Below, piece after piece: positions 45,988-54,842 of a stretch of 64,000 nucleotides of DNA; position 1 is the first letter of the stretch, and every line of letters starts with the position of its first letter. The position numbers and the translations under genes were made by a program. Source of the DNA: Pseudomonas sp. BGI-2. GTDB lineage: Bacteria > Pseudomonadota > Gammaproteobacteria > Pseudomonadales > Pseudomonadaceae. The stretch covers positions 1 to 64,000 of the forward strand of contig NZ_SISB01000004.1 in assembly GCF_004310295.1 (NCBI RefSeq), in the 5' to 3' direction. The notes under the pieces were generated by a model. It worked only from the letters and a program-made list of their open reading frames with translations, did not search any database and was not told the DNA's origin.

Positions 45988-46326
45988 TCAGCGTTCGAGG
46001 TCTTGGAGTTTGCTACCTACAGATTTGTTGATGACGCGATCAAACTCTTCAGCGTCCGGCATCGATTCTTTCTTCTCGGTGATGTTTGGCCAGATTTCGG
46101 CCAACTCAACGTTCAGCTGAATGAATTCCTGCATGTCTTGCGGGACTTCATCTTCAGAGAAAATGGCCACGGCAGGGCATTCTGGTTCGCACAGTGCGCA
46201 GTCGATGCACTCATCCGGGTGAATCACCAGGAAGTTCGGGCCTTCGTAAAAGCAGTCCACCGGACAGACTTCTACGCAGTCGGTGTACTTGCACTTGATG
46301 CAGTTGTCGGTGACGACGAAGGTCAT
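45988..46326 (-). CDS. fdxA: Ferredoxin FdxA (3Fe-4S/4Fe-4S)
   Basis: FdxA is a seven-iron ferredoxin electron carrier. I chose the ATG at 46326, giving a 112-residue protein that starts [20 protein letters not shown]. The frame runs open 14 codons further upstream. The first cluster lies in the segment C9, C12 and C17 to C25. The second is in [19 protein letters not shown]. The tail after DAEEFDRV is a few residues longer than in the P. aeruginosa protein. It is convergent with rsmZ and downstream of mutS, the typical locus. Confidence 0.94.
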   Translation of the reverse strand: MTFVVTDNCIKCKYTDCVEVCPVDCFYEGPNFLVIHPDECIDCALCEPECPAVAIFSEDEVPQDMQEFIQLNVELAEIWPNITEKKESMPDAEEFDRVINKSVGSKLQDLER

Positions 46327-46468
46327 TTCTAATTTTCTCCTCAGGCGGCGGCAGCGGAGCCCCTTCACGTTGGGGTCGCCAGGTTTGGGAGCGATAGTCT
46401 GCAGGCCAGGCTATTAGCCTGCAGCATCCCAAACCGCGCGAGATTCTAACAGCTTGCAGGCAAGTGCG

Positions 46469-49048
46469 TTAGATCCGTGTCTTTAGTGCATAGAGCATTT
46501 CTAACGCGCGACGCGGTGTCATGTCGTCCAGATCAAGTTTGGCTAACTCATCCAGTACCGGATGCGGCAGGCTGGCGAACATATCGCTCTGCTGCGGCGC
46601 GGCCGGTTTGCCTTTGCCTGGCTTCGGAACTTCATGAGGCAGGGCAGTCGCTTCCAGTCGGCCCAAATGCTCGCGAGCACGCACGATCACTTCGCTCGGC
46701 ACACCGGCCAACTGCGCAACCGCCAGGCCGTAGCTCTGGCTGGCAGGCCCGGGCAACACGTGGTGCAGGAACACGATGCGCTCGTTATGCTCGGTGGCAT
46801 TGAGGTGAACGTTGGCCACCAGCGGTTGCGCCTCCGGTAGCACCGTCAGCTCAAAATAGTGGGTGGCGAACAGCGTGTAAGCCCGCAGATGGGCCAGGCG
46901 TTCGGCGGCGGCCCAGGCCAGGGACAGGCCGTCGAAGGTGCTGGTGCCGCGACCGACTTCGTCCATCAGCACCAGGCTGCGTTCGGTGGCGTTGTGCAGA
47001 ATGTTCGCGGTTTCACTCATTTCGACCATGAAGGTCGAGCGCCCACCCGCCAGGTCATCGCTGGAACCGATCCGGGTGAAGATCCGATCCACCAGCGACA
47101 ATTCGCAACTGGCCGCCGGCACGAAACTGCCGATGTGCGCCAGCAACACGATCAAAGCGGTCTGACGCATGTAGGTGGATTTACCGCCCATATTCGGACC
47201 GGTGATCACCAGCATGCGCGTATTGTCGTCAAGGCTCAGGTCGTTGGCCACGAACGGCGTGGTCAGCACTTGCTCGACCACCGGGTGGCGACCCTGGGTG
47301 ATGCGCATGCACGGCTCGTCAACGAAGCGCGGGCAGTTCAGGTCGAGGTTCAGGGCGCGCTCGGCAAGGTTGCTCAGCACGTCCAGTTCGGCCAGTGCGG
47401 CGGCGGTGTCTTGCAGCGGCGGCAACTGGGCGATCAGGTCTTCGAGCAGCGCTTCGTAGAGCATCTTCTCGCGGGCGAGGGCACGGCTCTTGGCCGACAG
47501 TGCCTTGTCCTCGAACGCTTTCAATTCCGGTGTGATGAACCGCTCGGCACCTTTCAACGTTTGGCGGCGGATGTAGTCGGCCGGCGCCGACTCGGCCTGC
47601 TTGCTCGGCAACTCGATGAAGTAGCCGTGAATGCGGTTGTAACCGACCTTCAGGTGAGACAGGCCGGTGCGAGCCTTTTCGCGTGCTTCAAGGTCGATCA
47701 GAAATTGCCCGGCGTTTTCGCTGAGCGATTGCAGATCGTCGAGTTCGCTGTCGTAACCGGTTTTCAAAACGCCACCGTCACGGATCACCGCGGGCGGGTT
47801 GTCGATGATGGCTTTTTCCAGCAACGCCGCGAGTTCCGGGTAGGTGCTGGTGGTCTTCGCCAATTGAATGATGTGCGGAGCTTCCAGCTCGGTCATCGCC
47901 ACTTGCAGCTCAGGCAGCGCACCGAGCGCATCGCGCAGGCGTGCCAGGTCACGAGGACGGGCGTTACGCAGGCCGATCCGCGCCAGGATTCGCTCGATGT
48001 CGCCGATTTCCTTAAGCTGCGGTTGCAGTTTTTCGAAACGGTAACCGTCGAGCAGGCAGGTGATCGAGGTCTGGCGCGCCAGCAGTACGGTGAGATCGCG
48101 CAGCGGACGGTTCAGCCAACGAGTCAGCAGACGGCTGCCCATGGCCGTCTGGCAACGATCGACCACCGATTGCAGCGTGTTGTCGCGCCCGCCCGCCAGG
48201 TTAGTGTCCAGTTCCAGGTTGCGACGGCTTGCGCCGTCCAGCACCACGGTGTCGTCCAGGCGTTCATGACGCAAGCTGCGCAAGTGCGGCAGGGCGGTGC
48301 GCTGGGTTTCCTTGGCGTAGCTGAGCAGGCAACCGGCGGCGCCGATGGCCAGGGTCAGGTTTTCACAGCCAAAACCCTTCAGGTCCTGGGTGGAAAATTG
48401 CTGACAAAGACTTTTCAGCGCTGAGTCGCGCTCGAAATCCCACGGCGCACGGCGACGAACCCCACGACGTTTTTCCGCCGGCAGGTCCTTTGGCCAGTCA
48501 TCCGGGATCATCAGCTCCACCGGATTGACCCGCTCCAGTTCCGCCAGCAGGTTTTCCCAGCCTTTGATTTCCAGCACGCTGAAATTGCCGCTGGTGATGT
48601 CCAGCACGGCCAGACCGAATAGACGCTCGTCACCCAGTACCGCAGCGATCAGGTTATCCCGACGCTCATCCAGCAGCGCTTCATCGCTGACCGTACCCGG
48701 CGTGATGATTCGCACCACCTGACGATCCACCGGCCCTTTGCTGGTGGCCGGATCGCCGACCTGCTCACAAATCACCACCGACTCGCCGAGCTTGACCAGT
48801 TTCGCCAGATAACCTTCGGCGGCGTGGTAAGGAATCCCACACATCGGAATTGCCTGACCGGCCGACTGACCACGGGCGGTCAGGGTGATGTCCAGCAACT
48901 TGGCGGCCTTCTTCGCGTCTTCGTAGAAGATCTCGTAGAAGTCACCCATGCGGTAGAACATCAGTTGGTCGGGGTGCTGGTTCTTCAGGCGCCAATATTG
49001 CTGCATCATCGGCGTGTGGCTGGACAGATCGGACAGTGCTTTATTCAT
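46469..49048 (-). CDS. mutS: DNA mismatch repair protein MutS
   Basis: MutS binds mispairs and small loops and recruits MutL. The 859-residue protein has the N-terminal mismatch-binding motif, with the phenylalanine wedge in [14 protein letters not shown]. Connector, lever and clamp domains follow, then a C-terminal ABC ATPase with [15 protein letters not shown] (about 615-623) and [16 protein letters not shown]. In P. fluorescens the region between mutS and cinA-recA is a known site for tailocin and prophage clusters, which agrees with what follows here. Confidence 0.97.
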   Translation of the reverse strand: MNKALSDLSSHTPMMQQYWRLKNQHPDQLMFYRMGDFYEIFYEDAKKAAKLLDITLTARGQSAGQAIPMCGIPYHAAEGYLAKLVKLGESVVICEQVGDPATSKGPVDRQVVRIITPGTVSDEALLDERRDNLIAAVLGDERLFGLAVLDITSGNFSVLEIKGWENLLAELERVNPVELMIPDDWPKDLPAEKRRGVRRRAPWDFERDSALKSLCQQFSTQDLKGFGCENLTLAIGAAGCLLSYAKETQRTALPHLRSLRHERLDDTVVLDGASRRNLELDTNLAGGRDNTLQSVVDRCQTAMGSRLLTRWLNRPLRDLTVLLARQTSITCLLDGYRFEKLQPQLKEIGDIERILARIGLRNARPRDLARLRDALGALPELQVAMTELEAPHIIQLAKTTSTYPELAALLEKAIIDNPPAVIRDGGVLKTGYDSELDDLQSLSENAGQFLIDLEAREKARTGLSHLKVGYNRIHGYFIELPSKQAESAPADYIRRQTLKGAERFITPELKAFEDKALSAKSRALAREKMLYEALLEDLIAQLPPLQDTAAALAELDVLSNLAERALNLDLNCPRFVDEPCMRITQGRHPVVEQVLTTPFVANDLSLDDNTRMLVITGPNMGGKSTYMRQTALIVLLAHIGSFVPAASCELSLVDRIFTRIGSSDDLAGGRSTFMVEMSETANILHNATERSLVLMDEVGRGTSTFDGLSLAWAAAERLAHLRAYTLFATHYFELTVLPEAQPLVANVHLNATEHNERIVFLHHVLPGPASQSYGLAVAQLAGVPSEVIVRAREHLGRLEATALPHEVPKPGKGKPAAPQQSDMFASLPHPVLDELAKLDLDDMTPRRALEMLYALKTRI

Positions 49049-49183
49049 CGGATATCAGGCAAATTCGTTGAAAGGTGTAGGGCAAAGGAGGGACATCGGC
49101 CCGGCTTTTCCGCGATAGGCGCAAGGTTAACATGAGCGGTCTGCCGGACGCAGGCGTGAAAGCCCTGCTGTACATTTCTGCTG

Positions 49184-49205
49184 TCTATGCATGATTTATG
49201 CAAAA
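49184..49205 (+). promoter_or_regulatory. Candidate operator upstream of the S24 repressor gene
   Basis: TCTATGCATGATTTATGCAA contains TGCAT and ATGCA in inverted orientation with a 5-base spacer. The same half-sites make up the palindromes at 50099-50138. It lies directly ahead of the repressor gene and would allow autoregulation. The spacer differs from the 2-base spacer of the other sites, so it may be a weaker site. Confidence 0.5.
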
Positions 49206-49238
49206 CAGCATTTGTCTTCCGAAAAAAGTTCAAGCACT

Positions 49239-49982
49239 ATGCCCGCTATGCAAAAACGCAATGTTTCTACCGTCCTAAGAGCGCTGCTCGATCAGCACGG
49301 AATCTCCCCCACGGAGCTTCACCGTCGCACCGGCGTGCCTCAATCCACTCTCTCGCGGATCCTCAGTGGGAAGATCGTCGATCCTTCAGATAAACACATT
49401 TCGAAGATTGCCGAGTACTTCGCCGTGAGCACCGATCAGTTGCGGGGGCGCGCGGATGTTGCGTCCACCGCCAATGCCGGGCGCGATGAATTGCATTCCG
49501 AACTCAAGGACATAAGTCTGTGGGACGACGATACGCCCGTCGATGACGACGAGGTGTCGGTCCCCTTTCTTCGCGAGGTTGAATTGGCTGCTGGATCAGG
49601 AAGATTCGTCATCGAAGAGAGCGAGCGCTCTAGCCTGCGCTTCGGAAAGCGCAGTTTGCGCCACAACGGTGTGCAGTTTGATCAGGCGAAATGCGTGACG
49701 GTGCGCGGCAACAGTATGTTGCCGGTGCTGCGCGATGGCGCCACCGTTGGCGTGAATGCGGGCAAGTGCGGGATTGGCGACATCATTGATGGCGACCTGT
49801 ATGCCATCAACCACAACGGTCAATTGCGAGTCAAACAGCTTTATCGCTTGCCCACCGGCATTCGCCTGCGCAGCTTCAATCGCGATGAACACCCGGACGA
49901 GGATTACACCTTCCAGGAAGTCCAGGAAGAGCAAATCGTCATTCTCGGTCACGTTTTCTGGTGGGGAATGTACGCCCGTTAA
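49239..49982 (+). CDS. prtR: LexA-like S24 phage repressor (PrtR-like) of the tailocin
   Basis: The 247-residue protein has an N-terminal XRE helix-turn-helix (SPTELHRRTGVPQSTLSRIL, 23-42) and a C-terminal S24 self-cleavage domain. The scissile Ala-Gly is in VELAAGSG (118-119), the nucleophilic serine in VRGNSMLPVL (S159) and the general-base lysine in LRVKQLYR (K199). RecA filaments after DNA damage should trigger cleavage and derepress the tailocin genes. The start is uncertain; ATG 49239 and 49248 are both possible. The frame is open to an ATG at 49191, but that lies inside the candidate operator. It corresponds in role and position to P. aeruginosa PrtR. Confidence 0.85.
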   Translation: MPAMQKRNVSTVLRALLDQHGISPTELHRRTGVPQSTLSRILSGKIVDPSDKHISKIAEYFAVSTDQLRGRADVASTANAGRDELHSELKDISLWDDDTPVDDDEVSVPFLREVELAAGSGRFVIEESERSSLRFGKRSLRHNGVQFDQAKCVTVRGNSMLPVLRDGATVGVNAGKCGIGDIIDGDLYAINHNGQLRVKQLYRLPTGIRLRSFNRDEHPDEDYTFQEVQEEQIVILGHVFWWGMYAR

Positions 49983-49999
49983 CCTCACCGCTGTCCGCT

Positions 50000-50026
50000 A
50001 AAACCCGCCGAGAGCGGGTTTTTTTT
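50000..50026 (+). terminator. Intrinsic terminator after the repressor gene
   Basis: AAAACCCGC, loop CGAGA, GCGGGTTTTTTTT is a clear hairpin with eight T, 17 bases after the stop. It separates the repressor transcript from the tailocin operon. Confidence 0.88.
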
Positions 50027-50098
50027 CGCCTGCCAAAAACCGTCAGCGCCTTTGTTTGCGGGATGTCTATGCGTACGTGCATTCTGCGCGCATAAATA

Positions 50099-50141
50099 AA
50101 TGCATTTATGCATTGACTGTATATGCATCCATGCATATTCT
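50099..50141 (+). promoter_or_regulatory. Tailocin operon promoter overlapped by two palindromic operators
   Basis: A sigma70-like promoter, TTGACT (50113-50118), 17-base spacer and TATTCT (50136-50141), is overlapped by two perfect palindromes. AATGCAT-TT-ATGCATT (50099-50114) abuts the -35 box. ATATGCAT-CC-ATGCATAT (50121-50138) fills the spacer. Both share the core TGCAT-N2-ATGCA. The natural reading is that the S24 repressor binds both sites and blocks RNA polymerase until SOS-induced cleavage. Confidence 0.72.
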
Positions 50142-50493
50142 TTGTCTCAAGCCGCTCAACAAAGCAGCTCGAAACAAAGCTCTTTAGTTCCACCACAAAG
50201 GCAGCGATGAACCGGCCTCAACGGTTCAGAGGGTTGGCAACTGACCCGGGTGTGCAGCGTAAAGCACCAGAAGCAGTTATCCGGCGGGCAGGGACCGCGG
50301 TCGGAAGAACAATTTGAATGGACTCGTACCGCGCCAGTAGCGCCGAAAAGTCAACGCGAAGGACCGCATTACTGAAAAGCCCGGAACGCTCCGGGCTTTT
50401 TGGAATGCCTACCTACCCTCAGGCACACCCACCCTCGTCTGGGCATCGGCAGAGCAACAGGAAGGATCCGGCAGAAATAAAAAGGCATTGCAG
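50142..50493 (+). other. Tailocin operon leader, without a firm gene
   Basis: About 350 bases separate the promoter from the com-like gene. A possible 36-residue ORF (50208-50317, starting MNRPQRFRG) follows AAAGGCAGCG, and a second frame starts at 50318 but runs through the terminator hairpin. I support neither as a gene. The stretch ends with an intrinsic terminator at 50375-50401 and the Com ribosome site. Confidence 0.45.
50375..50401 (+). terminator. Terminator or attenuator in the tailocin leader
   Basis: AAAAGCCCGG, loop AACGCT, CCGGGCTTTTT is a strong intrinsic terminator placed between the operon promoter and its first gene. Expression of the tail genes would need read-through or antitermination. 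Confidence 0.8.
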
Positions 50494-50673
50494 ATGTTGA
50501 AAGAATGCAGATGTGGACATTGCAAGAGACTGCTCGCCCGAGTGGGTGAGTGCACCGAACTCCAGATCAAGTGCTCGCGATGCGGGACGCTGAATCATGT
50601 GAAGGCCACGAGCCTCGAGCGATCGCCTTTGAGCGACATAAGCGCTGCATCCGCCGCGCAAACAACTCATTAA
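50494..50673 (+). CDS. Com-like zinc-finger regulator
   Basis: This 59-residue protein resembles the phage Mu Com family. CRCGHCKRLL near the N-terminus and CSRCGTLNHVKA in the middle supply four cysteines for one zinc (C7, C10, C27, C30). In Mu, Com binds mom mRNA and activates its translation. No mom-like gene is visible here, so a different RNA target in the tailocin operon is possible. It follows AAAAAGG and is the first clear gene after the leader. Confidence 0.78.
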   Translation: MLKECRCGHCKRLLARVGECTELQIKCSRCGTLNHVKATSLERSPLSDISAASAAQTTH

Positions 50674-50688
50674 CTCAATAGGTGAACC

Positions 50689-51270
50689 ATGAACCGTTTC
50701 AAAAAGTACGTTACCCCGCTGTTGCTTTCCATTGCGCTGCTCGGCGCCGGGGGCAATGTTGTTGCCGCCAACCTTTTGGTCAACGGCAGCTTTGAACAGC
50801 CTGGCTGCAGCGGTAGCTGCATTCTGGATACCGCGGCGAAAACCAGTTTTATCACGGGCTGGACGACATTTCTGTCCGGTGCCGAGTATTTCAACATGCC
50901 GGCCTCGATTGGTGGCTCTGTCGCCGCGGACGGCGTGGTCATTGTCGACCTGGCCAACTACGTCTATGGCAACGGCGGCGGGATTCAACAGAACTTCGCC
51001 ACCACGGTTGGCGCCAAGTACCGATTGACCTTCAGTGCAGGTAATTCGCGGTTTGCCAGTCGCTCCGGCGACGGCGTCATCCAGGTGAAAGTGGCCGGGC
51101 AGACCGCCACCTTCAACACCCCGGCTGCCAAAGGCGTCACGGTCGAGTGGAGCACCATCACTTACGACTTCACAGCGACTACGCCGCAAACGACGTTGGC
51201 TTTTTTCAACGAACAGAACCCGTACAACAACTTCGCTTTTATCGACAGCGTGATTGTTGAACGTCTGTAA
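50689..51270 (+). CDS. Secreted DUF642-type protein
   Basis: The 193-residue protein has a clear signal peptide (positively charged MNRFKKY, hydrophobic LLLSIALLGAG, cleavage after VVAA). The mature start NLLVNGSFEQPG is the hallmark of DUF642/carbohydrate-binding-like jelly-roll proteins. A disulfide is possible in CSGSC. It has its own ribosome site (AGGTGA) and lies between the Com-like and holin genes, a place where tailocin clusters of this kind normally carry no such gene. It looks like a cargo gene. The function is unknown; a polysaccharide-binding role is a guess. Confidence 0.72.
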   Translation: MNRFKKYVTPLLLSIALLGAGGNVVAANLLVNGSFEQPGCSGSCILDTAAKTSFITGWTTFLSGAEYFNMPASIGGSVAADGVVIVDLANYVYGNGGGIQQNFATTVGAKYRLTFSAGNSRFASRSGDGVIQVKVAGQTATFNTPAAKGVTVEWSTITYDFTATTPQTTLAFFNEQNPYNNFAFIDSVIVERL

Positions 51271-51350
51271 ACCCTTCACGCCTGACATCGCGAGGGTTGC
51301 TTCCAAACAAGCAGCCCGATCCTTTATCAATCACCCCCAGGGGACGTGAC

Positions 51351-51701
51351 ATGACAAACGAGCAACAAGCGTTGCTGGACATGCCGATCTGGCTCGTCAT
51401 TGTCCTTGCCTTGGTGGGCGGGGTGTCCGGCGAAATGTGGCGCGCGGACAAGGACGGCGCCCGCGGCTGGTCGCTGCTGCGGCGTCTTGCCCTGCGTTCC
51501 GGGGCCTGCGTGGTGTGCGGGGTCTCGGCCATCATGCTGCTGTACGCCGCCGGCATGTCGATCTGGGCCGCTTGCGCATTTGGCTGTTTGACGGCGATGG
51601 CCGGGGCGGACGTTGCCATCGGGCTCTATGAGCGCTGGGCGGCCAAGCGGATTGGCGTTTGCGAAGTGCCGCCGCGCGATTCTCGCCCTGATCAACAGTG
51701 A
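51351..51701 (+). CDS. Phage holin, LydA-like
   Basis: This 116-residue membrane protein begins MTNEQQALLDMPIWLVIVLA. Two to three hydrophobic segments follow (about 12-29 and 50-90). It fits the holin family found at the head of R-type tailocin clusters. It would open the inner membrane so that the endolysin encoded at the end of the cluster reaches the cell wall. I chose the ATG at 51351; the open frame extends upstream without a ribosome site. Confidence 0.82.
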   Translation: MTNEQQALLDMPIWLVIVLALVGGVSGEMWRADKDGARGWSLLRRLALRSGACVVCGVSAIMLLYAAGMSIWAACAFGCLTAMAGADVAIGLYERWAAKRIGVCEVPPRDSRPDQQ

Positions 51702-51747
51702 GGCGACGTCGCTGCCCCTCACATTGAAATCTGACAGGAGGCCATTA

Positions 51748-52260
51748 ATGCCGGTCGTCATCGAAAAACCGTCACAGCTGTTTTCCGCGATTGCAGAGGC
51801 ACTGCGCATCGCCGTTCCCGGTTTGAATGTCGGGAGTCATCAAGATTTCGACAGCGCAGGCAATCTGGCCTGGGTTCTGATTGCACTCGAACACGATGCG
51901 CCGGGCAGGCGTGCCAATGACGGGCGCATCGCTCATCTACTGACGGTTTCGTTGCAAATCGTGTTGCCCACTTCCGGCCTGGCGGCCTGCGATCTGGGCA
52001 GCGAGTTGAAAAACCTGGTCACCGATAACCGCTGGAAATTGCCCGGCGATCAGTGCGATGTGCCGATGAGCATCGATGGCATTGCGTCCACGTTCATCAG
52101 CGGCTCCAGGGAATACAACGCCTGGACCGTTTCATTTACCCAGAACTTGTACCTCGGGCCGTTGCTGTTGGATGACCCCTTGGGCACGCCTAAATTTGCC
52201 CGCACGTGGGAGGTGTCGAACATCGACGATCCGGACCAGTACCAGACGCTTGAGGGGTAA
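51748..52260 (+). CDS. Gp37-like tail-associated protein
   Basis: The 170-residue protein follows CAGGAGG at the ideal distance, which decides the start at 51748 over a longer open frame. It resembles the Mu Gp37/PA0615 type, small proteins of unclear role found just before the baseplate genes. It starts MPVVIEKPSQLFSAIAEALR and has no membrane segment. It lies 3 bases before gpV. The exact structural role is not known; tail terminator or baseplate accessory are possible. Confidence 0.68.
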   Translation: MPVVIEKPSQLFSAIAEALRIAVPGLNVGSHQDFDSAGNLAWVLIALEHDAPGRRANDGRIAHLLTVSLQIVLPTSGLAACDLGSELKNLVTDNRWKLPGDQCDVPMSIDGIASTFISGSREYNAWTVSFTQNLYLGPLLLDDPLGTPKFARTWEVSNIDDPDQYQTLEG

Positions 52261-52263
52261 TCC

Positions 52264-52875
52264 ATGTTCGATGCACTTATCAGCCAACACCTGGGCCCGA
52301 TCATCGAGCGTCTGGCCGAAATGGAAACCGAGATTGAAGACCTGCACCGGCGCACCGACAGCCTCTGCCGCATTGGCGTGTGCGAGGAAGTCGATGCGAG
52401 CAGCAACACGTGCAGGGTCCGCCATGGTGAATTGCTGACGCCGGCCATCCGGTTTTTCAACCCGAGTGCCGGAGCACAAAGCGAGTCGCGCATTCCCTCC
52501 ATCGGTGAACAGTGTGTGTTGTTGAACCATGGCGGGGGTGAAAGCAGCGGTCAGTCCGTTGCGTTGTTCGGCCTCAATGGTGGTCAGTTTCCGCCGGCCT
52601 CAACGATGGCTTCGCTGACGCGTCGCCGCTATCAGGACGGCACCGAAAGTGGCTACGACGACGCCAGTCATGCCCTGCGCTGGCAAAACGGCCCTGCAAC
52701 ATTCATCGGCACTCGCGAATCGCTCGAGCTGAGCATCGGCCCGACCCGATTGGTCATGACGCCTGAGGCGATCCAACTGCAACTGGGCGCGACCGGCTTA
52801 CTGCTCGACGCATCCGGTGTGCACCTGAGCGGCCTCGTGGTGGATCACCAGGGGCGAGTCATTAGCACTGCATAA
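52264..52875 (+). CDS. Baseplate assembly protein V (tail spike hub)
   Basis: The 203-residue protein is of the P2 gpV family, the trimeric membrane-piercing spike below the tube. The N-terminus is helical (AEMETEIEDLHRRTDSLCRIG). An OB-fold follows, in which CRVRHGELLTPAIRFFNPSA and PSIGEQCVLLNHGG are typical. The C-terminal part is beta-rich, ending in LDASGVHLSGLVVDHQGRVI. It is the first of the V-W-J-I baseplate block. Confidence 0.88.
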   Translation: MFDALISQHLGPIIERLAEMETEIEDLHRRTDSLCRIGVCEEVDASSNTCRVRHGELLTPAIRFFNPSAGAQSESRIPSIGEQCVLLNHGGGESSGQSVALFGLNGGQFPPASTMASLTRRRYQDGTESGYDDASHALRWQNGPATFIGTRESLELSIGPTRLVMTPEAIQLQLGATGLLLDASGVHLSGLVVDHQGRVISTA

Positions 52876-52885
52876 AGAGTTTTCC

Positions 52886-53218
52886 ATGATCGGAATCGAT
52901 AGAAACACTGGCGTAACGGTCGACGACTGGCTGCAGTTTGTACAGCGCGCAACCCGGGCGCTGACCACCCCCTTGGGTACGCGTCAGAAGCGCCCTTTGT
53001 ACGGCTCCCTGATCCCGGACCTGCTGGGTCAGAACCTCGGCGACGACATGCTGATGCTTGCCCAGAGCCACGCGGCGCAGGCGTTTTACAACGAGCAGAA
53101 CGGCATTGGTGATTTCCAGCCTCAGGTCATTGTTGCCAGCCGACACGGGGCAGGGCTGCTGCTGCGTTTCGCCGGCCTCTGGAAAAACCGTAATCAGACA
53201 TTCGAGGTGGTGACATGA
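52886..53218 (+). CDS. Baseplate assembly protein W (gp25-like)
   Basis: This 110-residue protein belongs to the gpW/gp25 family, the baseplate wedge protein that triggers sheath assembly. The typical TPLGTRQKRPLYGSLIPDLL motif is visible, the counterpart of the conserved GxRxxxPxYGsxl segment. It overlaps gpJ by 4 bases. Confidence 0.9.
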   Translation: MIGIDRNTGVTVDDWLQFVQRATRALTTPLGTRQKRPLYGSLIPDLLGQNLGDDMLMLAQSHAAQAFYNEQNGIGDFQPQVIVASRHGAGLLLRFAGLWKNRNQTFEVVT

Positions 53219-54210
53219 GTATGTTGATACCCGGGCAGAACCAGTTGGCCGAACCTTCGATCGTCACCGTCGAGGCGTTCGAGGACCTGCTCGCGGAGTT
53301 CAAGACGTTTGTCGTCGAGTACGTCGCAGCCCGCTCTCCCGAGCGTGCGGCAAAACTCAAAGTCAGCCTCGACAACGAAAGCGAGTTGCTGACCCTGGCC
53401 CTTGAAGCCTTTTGTGTGCGTCTGCAAATCCACGAACGCAAGTACAACGCCCGCATCAAGCAGATGCTGGCGTGGTGGGCGACGGGTAGCAATCTCGATG
53501 CGCGACTGGCGGACATGGGCCTTGAAAGACAATTGCTGGACCCGGGCGACCCGGCGGCATTCCCGCCCGTGGCCCCGGTTTATGAAAGCGACGATGACGC
53601 CCGGTTGCGTTATTACCTGGCGCCCCATGCACCGGCCGCCGGGTCGCGCATGCAATACCGTCGTGAGGTGTTCACCCTCGGTGAGCGACCCGCCGTGAAG
53701 GTGGAAACCGCCGTTGCGGGCGTGGTGACGGTCACCTACACGTTCGACCCGGACGGCTACGCGGCGCAGGTCAAGGACGGCAACGGACGCCGCACCGCTC
53801 CTGGCGAGGTGATGGTTACCGTGCTTGCCCGGGAAGGTGATGGCACGCCATCCGAAGCGTTGCTTGACGGTGTTCGCCAGCATTTCGCCCGGCCTGATGT
53901 GCGCCCCGAAACGGACCTTGTCACGGTGCAGGGGGCGCACATCAAGACCTACAAAATCCGGGTTGTGGCGAAGATCAACGCCGGGCCTGATTCGGGGCTG
54001 ACCCAGATTGCCGCGCAACAGCAGTTGCAGGCGTATGCCGATGCCTGTCATCGACTGGAAGGGCGGGTGGATCCGAGCTGGATCGACTACACGTTGCACC
54101 GTGCTGGCGCGGTTCAGCTTGAGATTCTCGAGCCGGTCGAGCCGATTGTGACAACCGCTTTCGAAGCACCCTATTGCACGGGCGTCGAGGTCGAGGTGAA
54201 CACGCTATGA
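53215..54210 (+). CDS. Baseplate assembly protein J
   Basis: The 331-residue protein is of the P2 gpJ/Mu gp47/T4 gp6 family that forms the baseplate wedge. It includes the RYYLAPHAPAAGSRMQYRRE-like segment (family form RxR...aPSxaGsxaaYry) and the C-terminal RPETDLVTVQGAHIKTYKIR. It overlaps gpW and gpI. Confidence 0.9.
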   Translation: MSMLIPGQNQLAEPSIVTVEAFEDLLAEFKTFVVEYVAARSPERAAKLKVSLDNESELLTLALEAFCVRLQIHERKYNARIKQMLAWWATGSNLDARLADMGLERQLLDPGDPAAFPPVAPVYESDDDARLRYYLAPHAPAAGSRMQYRREVFTLGERPAVKVETAVAGVVTVTYTFDPDGYAAQVKDGNGRRTAPGEVMVTVLAREGDGTPSEALLDGVRQHFARPDVRPETDLVTVQGAHIKTYKIRVVAKINAGPDSGLTQIAAQQQLQAYADACHRLEGRVDPSWIDYTLHRAGAVQLEILEPVEPIVTTAFEAPYCTGVEVEVNTL

Positions 54211-54842
54211 GTGACGAAACGTCTCGTCCTGGCCTGCTGCCGGCCAACAGTTCGCCGCTGGAAAGGGCGCTTGATCTGGGTTTTGGCCGGTTGCTTGAGC
54301 GTATTACGCCGCCGTTTCCGGAGTTGATGAACCCCACCGAAACACCGTTGGCGTTCCTGCCGTACCTCGGAGCGGATCGCGGTGTCAGCGAATGGAGTTC
54401 CGAAGCGCCCGAAGCTGAAAAGCGTTTAACGGTCGAACTCGCCTGGCCCACCGCACGACAGGCCGGTACTCGAAAGGCGCTGGAAAACGCCGCTAAAGGT
54501 TTGCAATTGCGACCCGACGTGCGCGCCTGGTACGAGCAAACACCGCCAGGCCCGCCTTATAGCTTTTCCGTTCGGGCCTTTACCGAACAGCCTTACAGCG
54601 AAGAAATCGACGCTCGCCTTGATCGACGGCTGGCGGATGCCAAAAGCGAACGCGACACCTTGACGGTCTCCGTCGGCTTGAGCGCCTTCGGCAATCACGT
54701 CATCGGCGCCGCCACCGTCTGTGGCGAACTGACCACGGTATATCCGATTGTCATCGAAGGGCTCGAAGCCTTGGGCCAGGCCTTTATGGCCGCCGGGCTC
54801 TACACCGTCGAAACCTCCACTATTTATCCTCAGGGGTCCTAA
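54207..54842 (+). CDS. Tail protein I
   Basis: This 211-residue protein starts MSDETSRPGLLPANSSPLER at an ATG that overlaps the gpJ stop (ATGA). An upstream in-frame start lies inside gpJ. The P2 gpI family builds the baseplate wedge and joins the tail fibre. NPTETPLAFLPYLGADRGVS is the family core. The tail fibre gene begins at the next base after its stop. Confidence 0.88.
   Translation: MSDETSRPGLLPANSSPLERALDLGFGRLLERITPPFPELMNPTETPLAFLPYLGADRGVSEWSSEAPEAEKRLTVELAWPTARQAGTRKALENAAKGLQLRPDVRAWYEQTPPGPPYSFSVRAFTEQPYSEEIDARLDRRLADAKSERDTLTVSVGLSAFGNHVIGAATVCGELTTVYPIVIEGLEALGQAFMAAGLYTVETSTIYPQGS

Noticed and set aside
45738-46031. 97-codon frame between rpoS and fdxA
   Set aside because: It runs across the rsmZ RNA gene and two terminators, so it is not coding.
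50318-50500. 60-codon frame in the tailocin leader
   Set aside because: It passes straight through the terminator hairpin at 50375-50401 and has no ribosome site.
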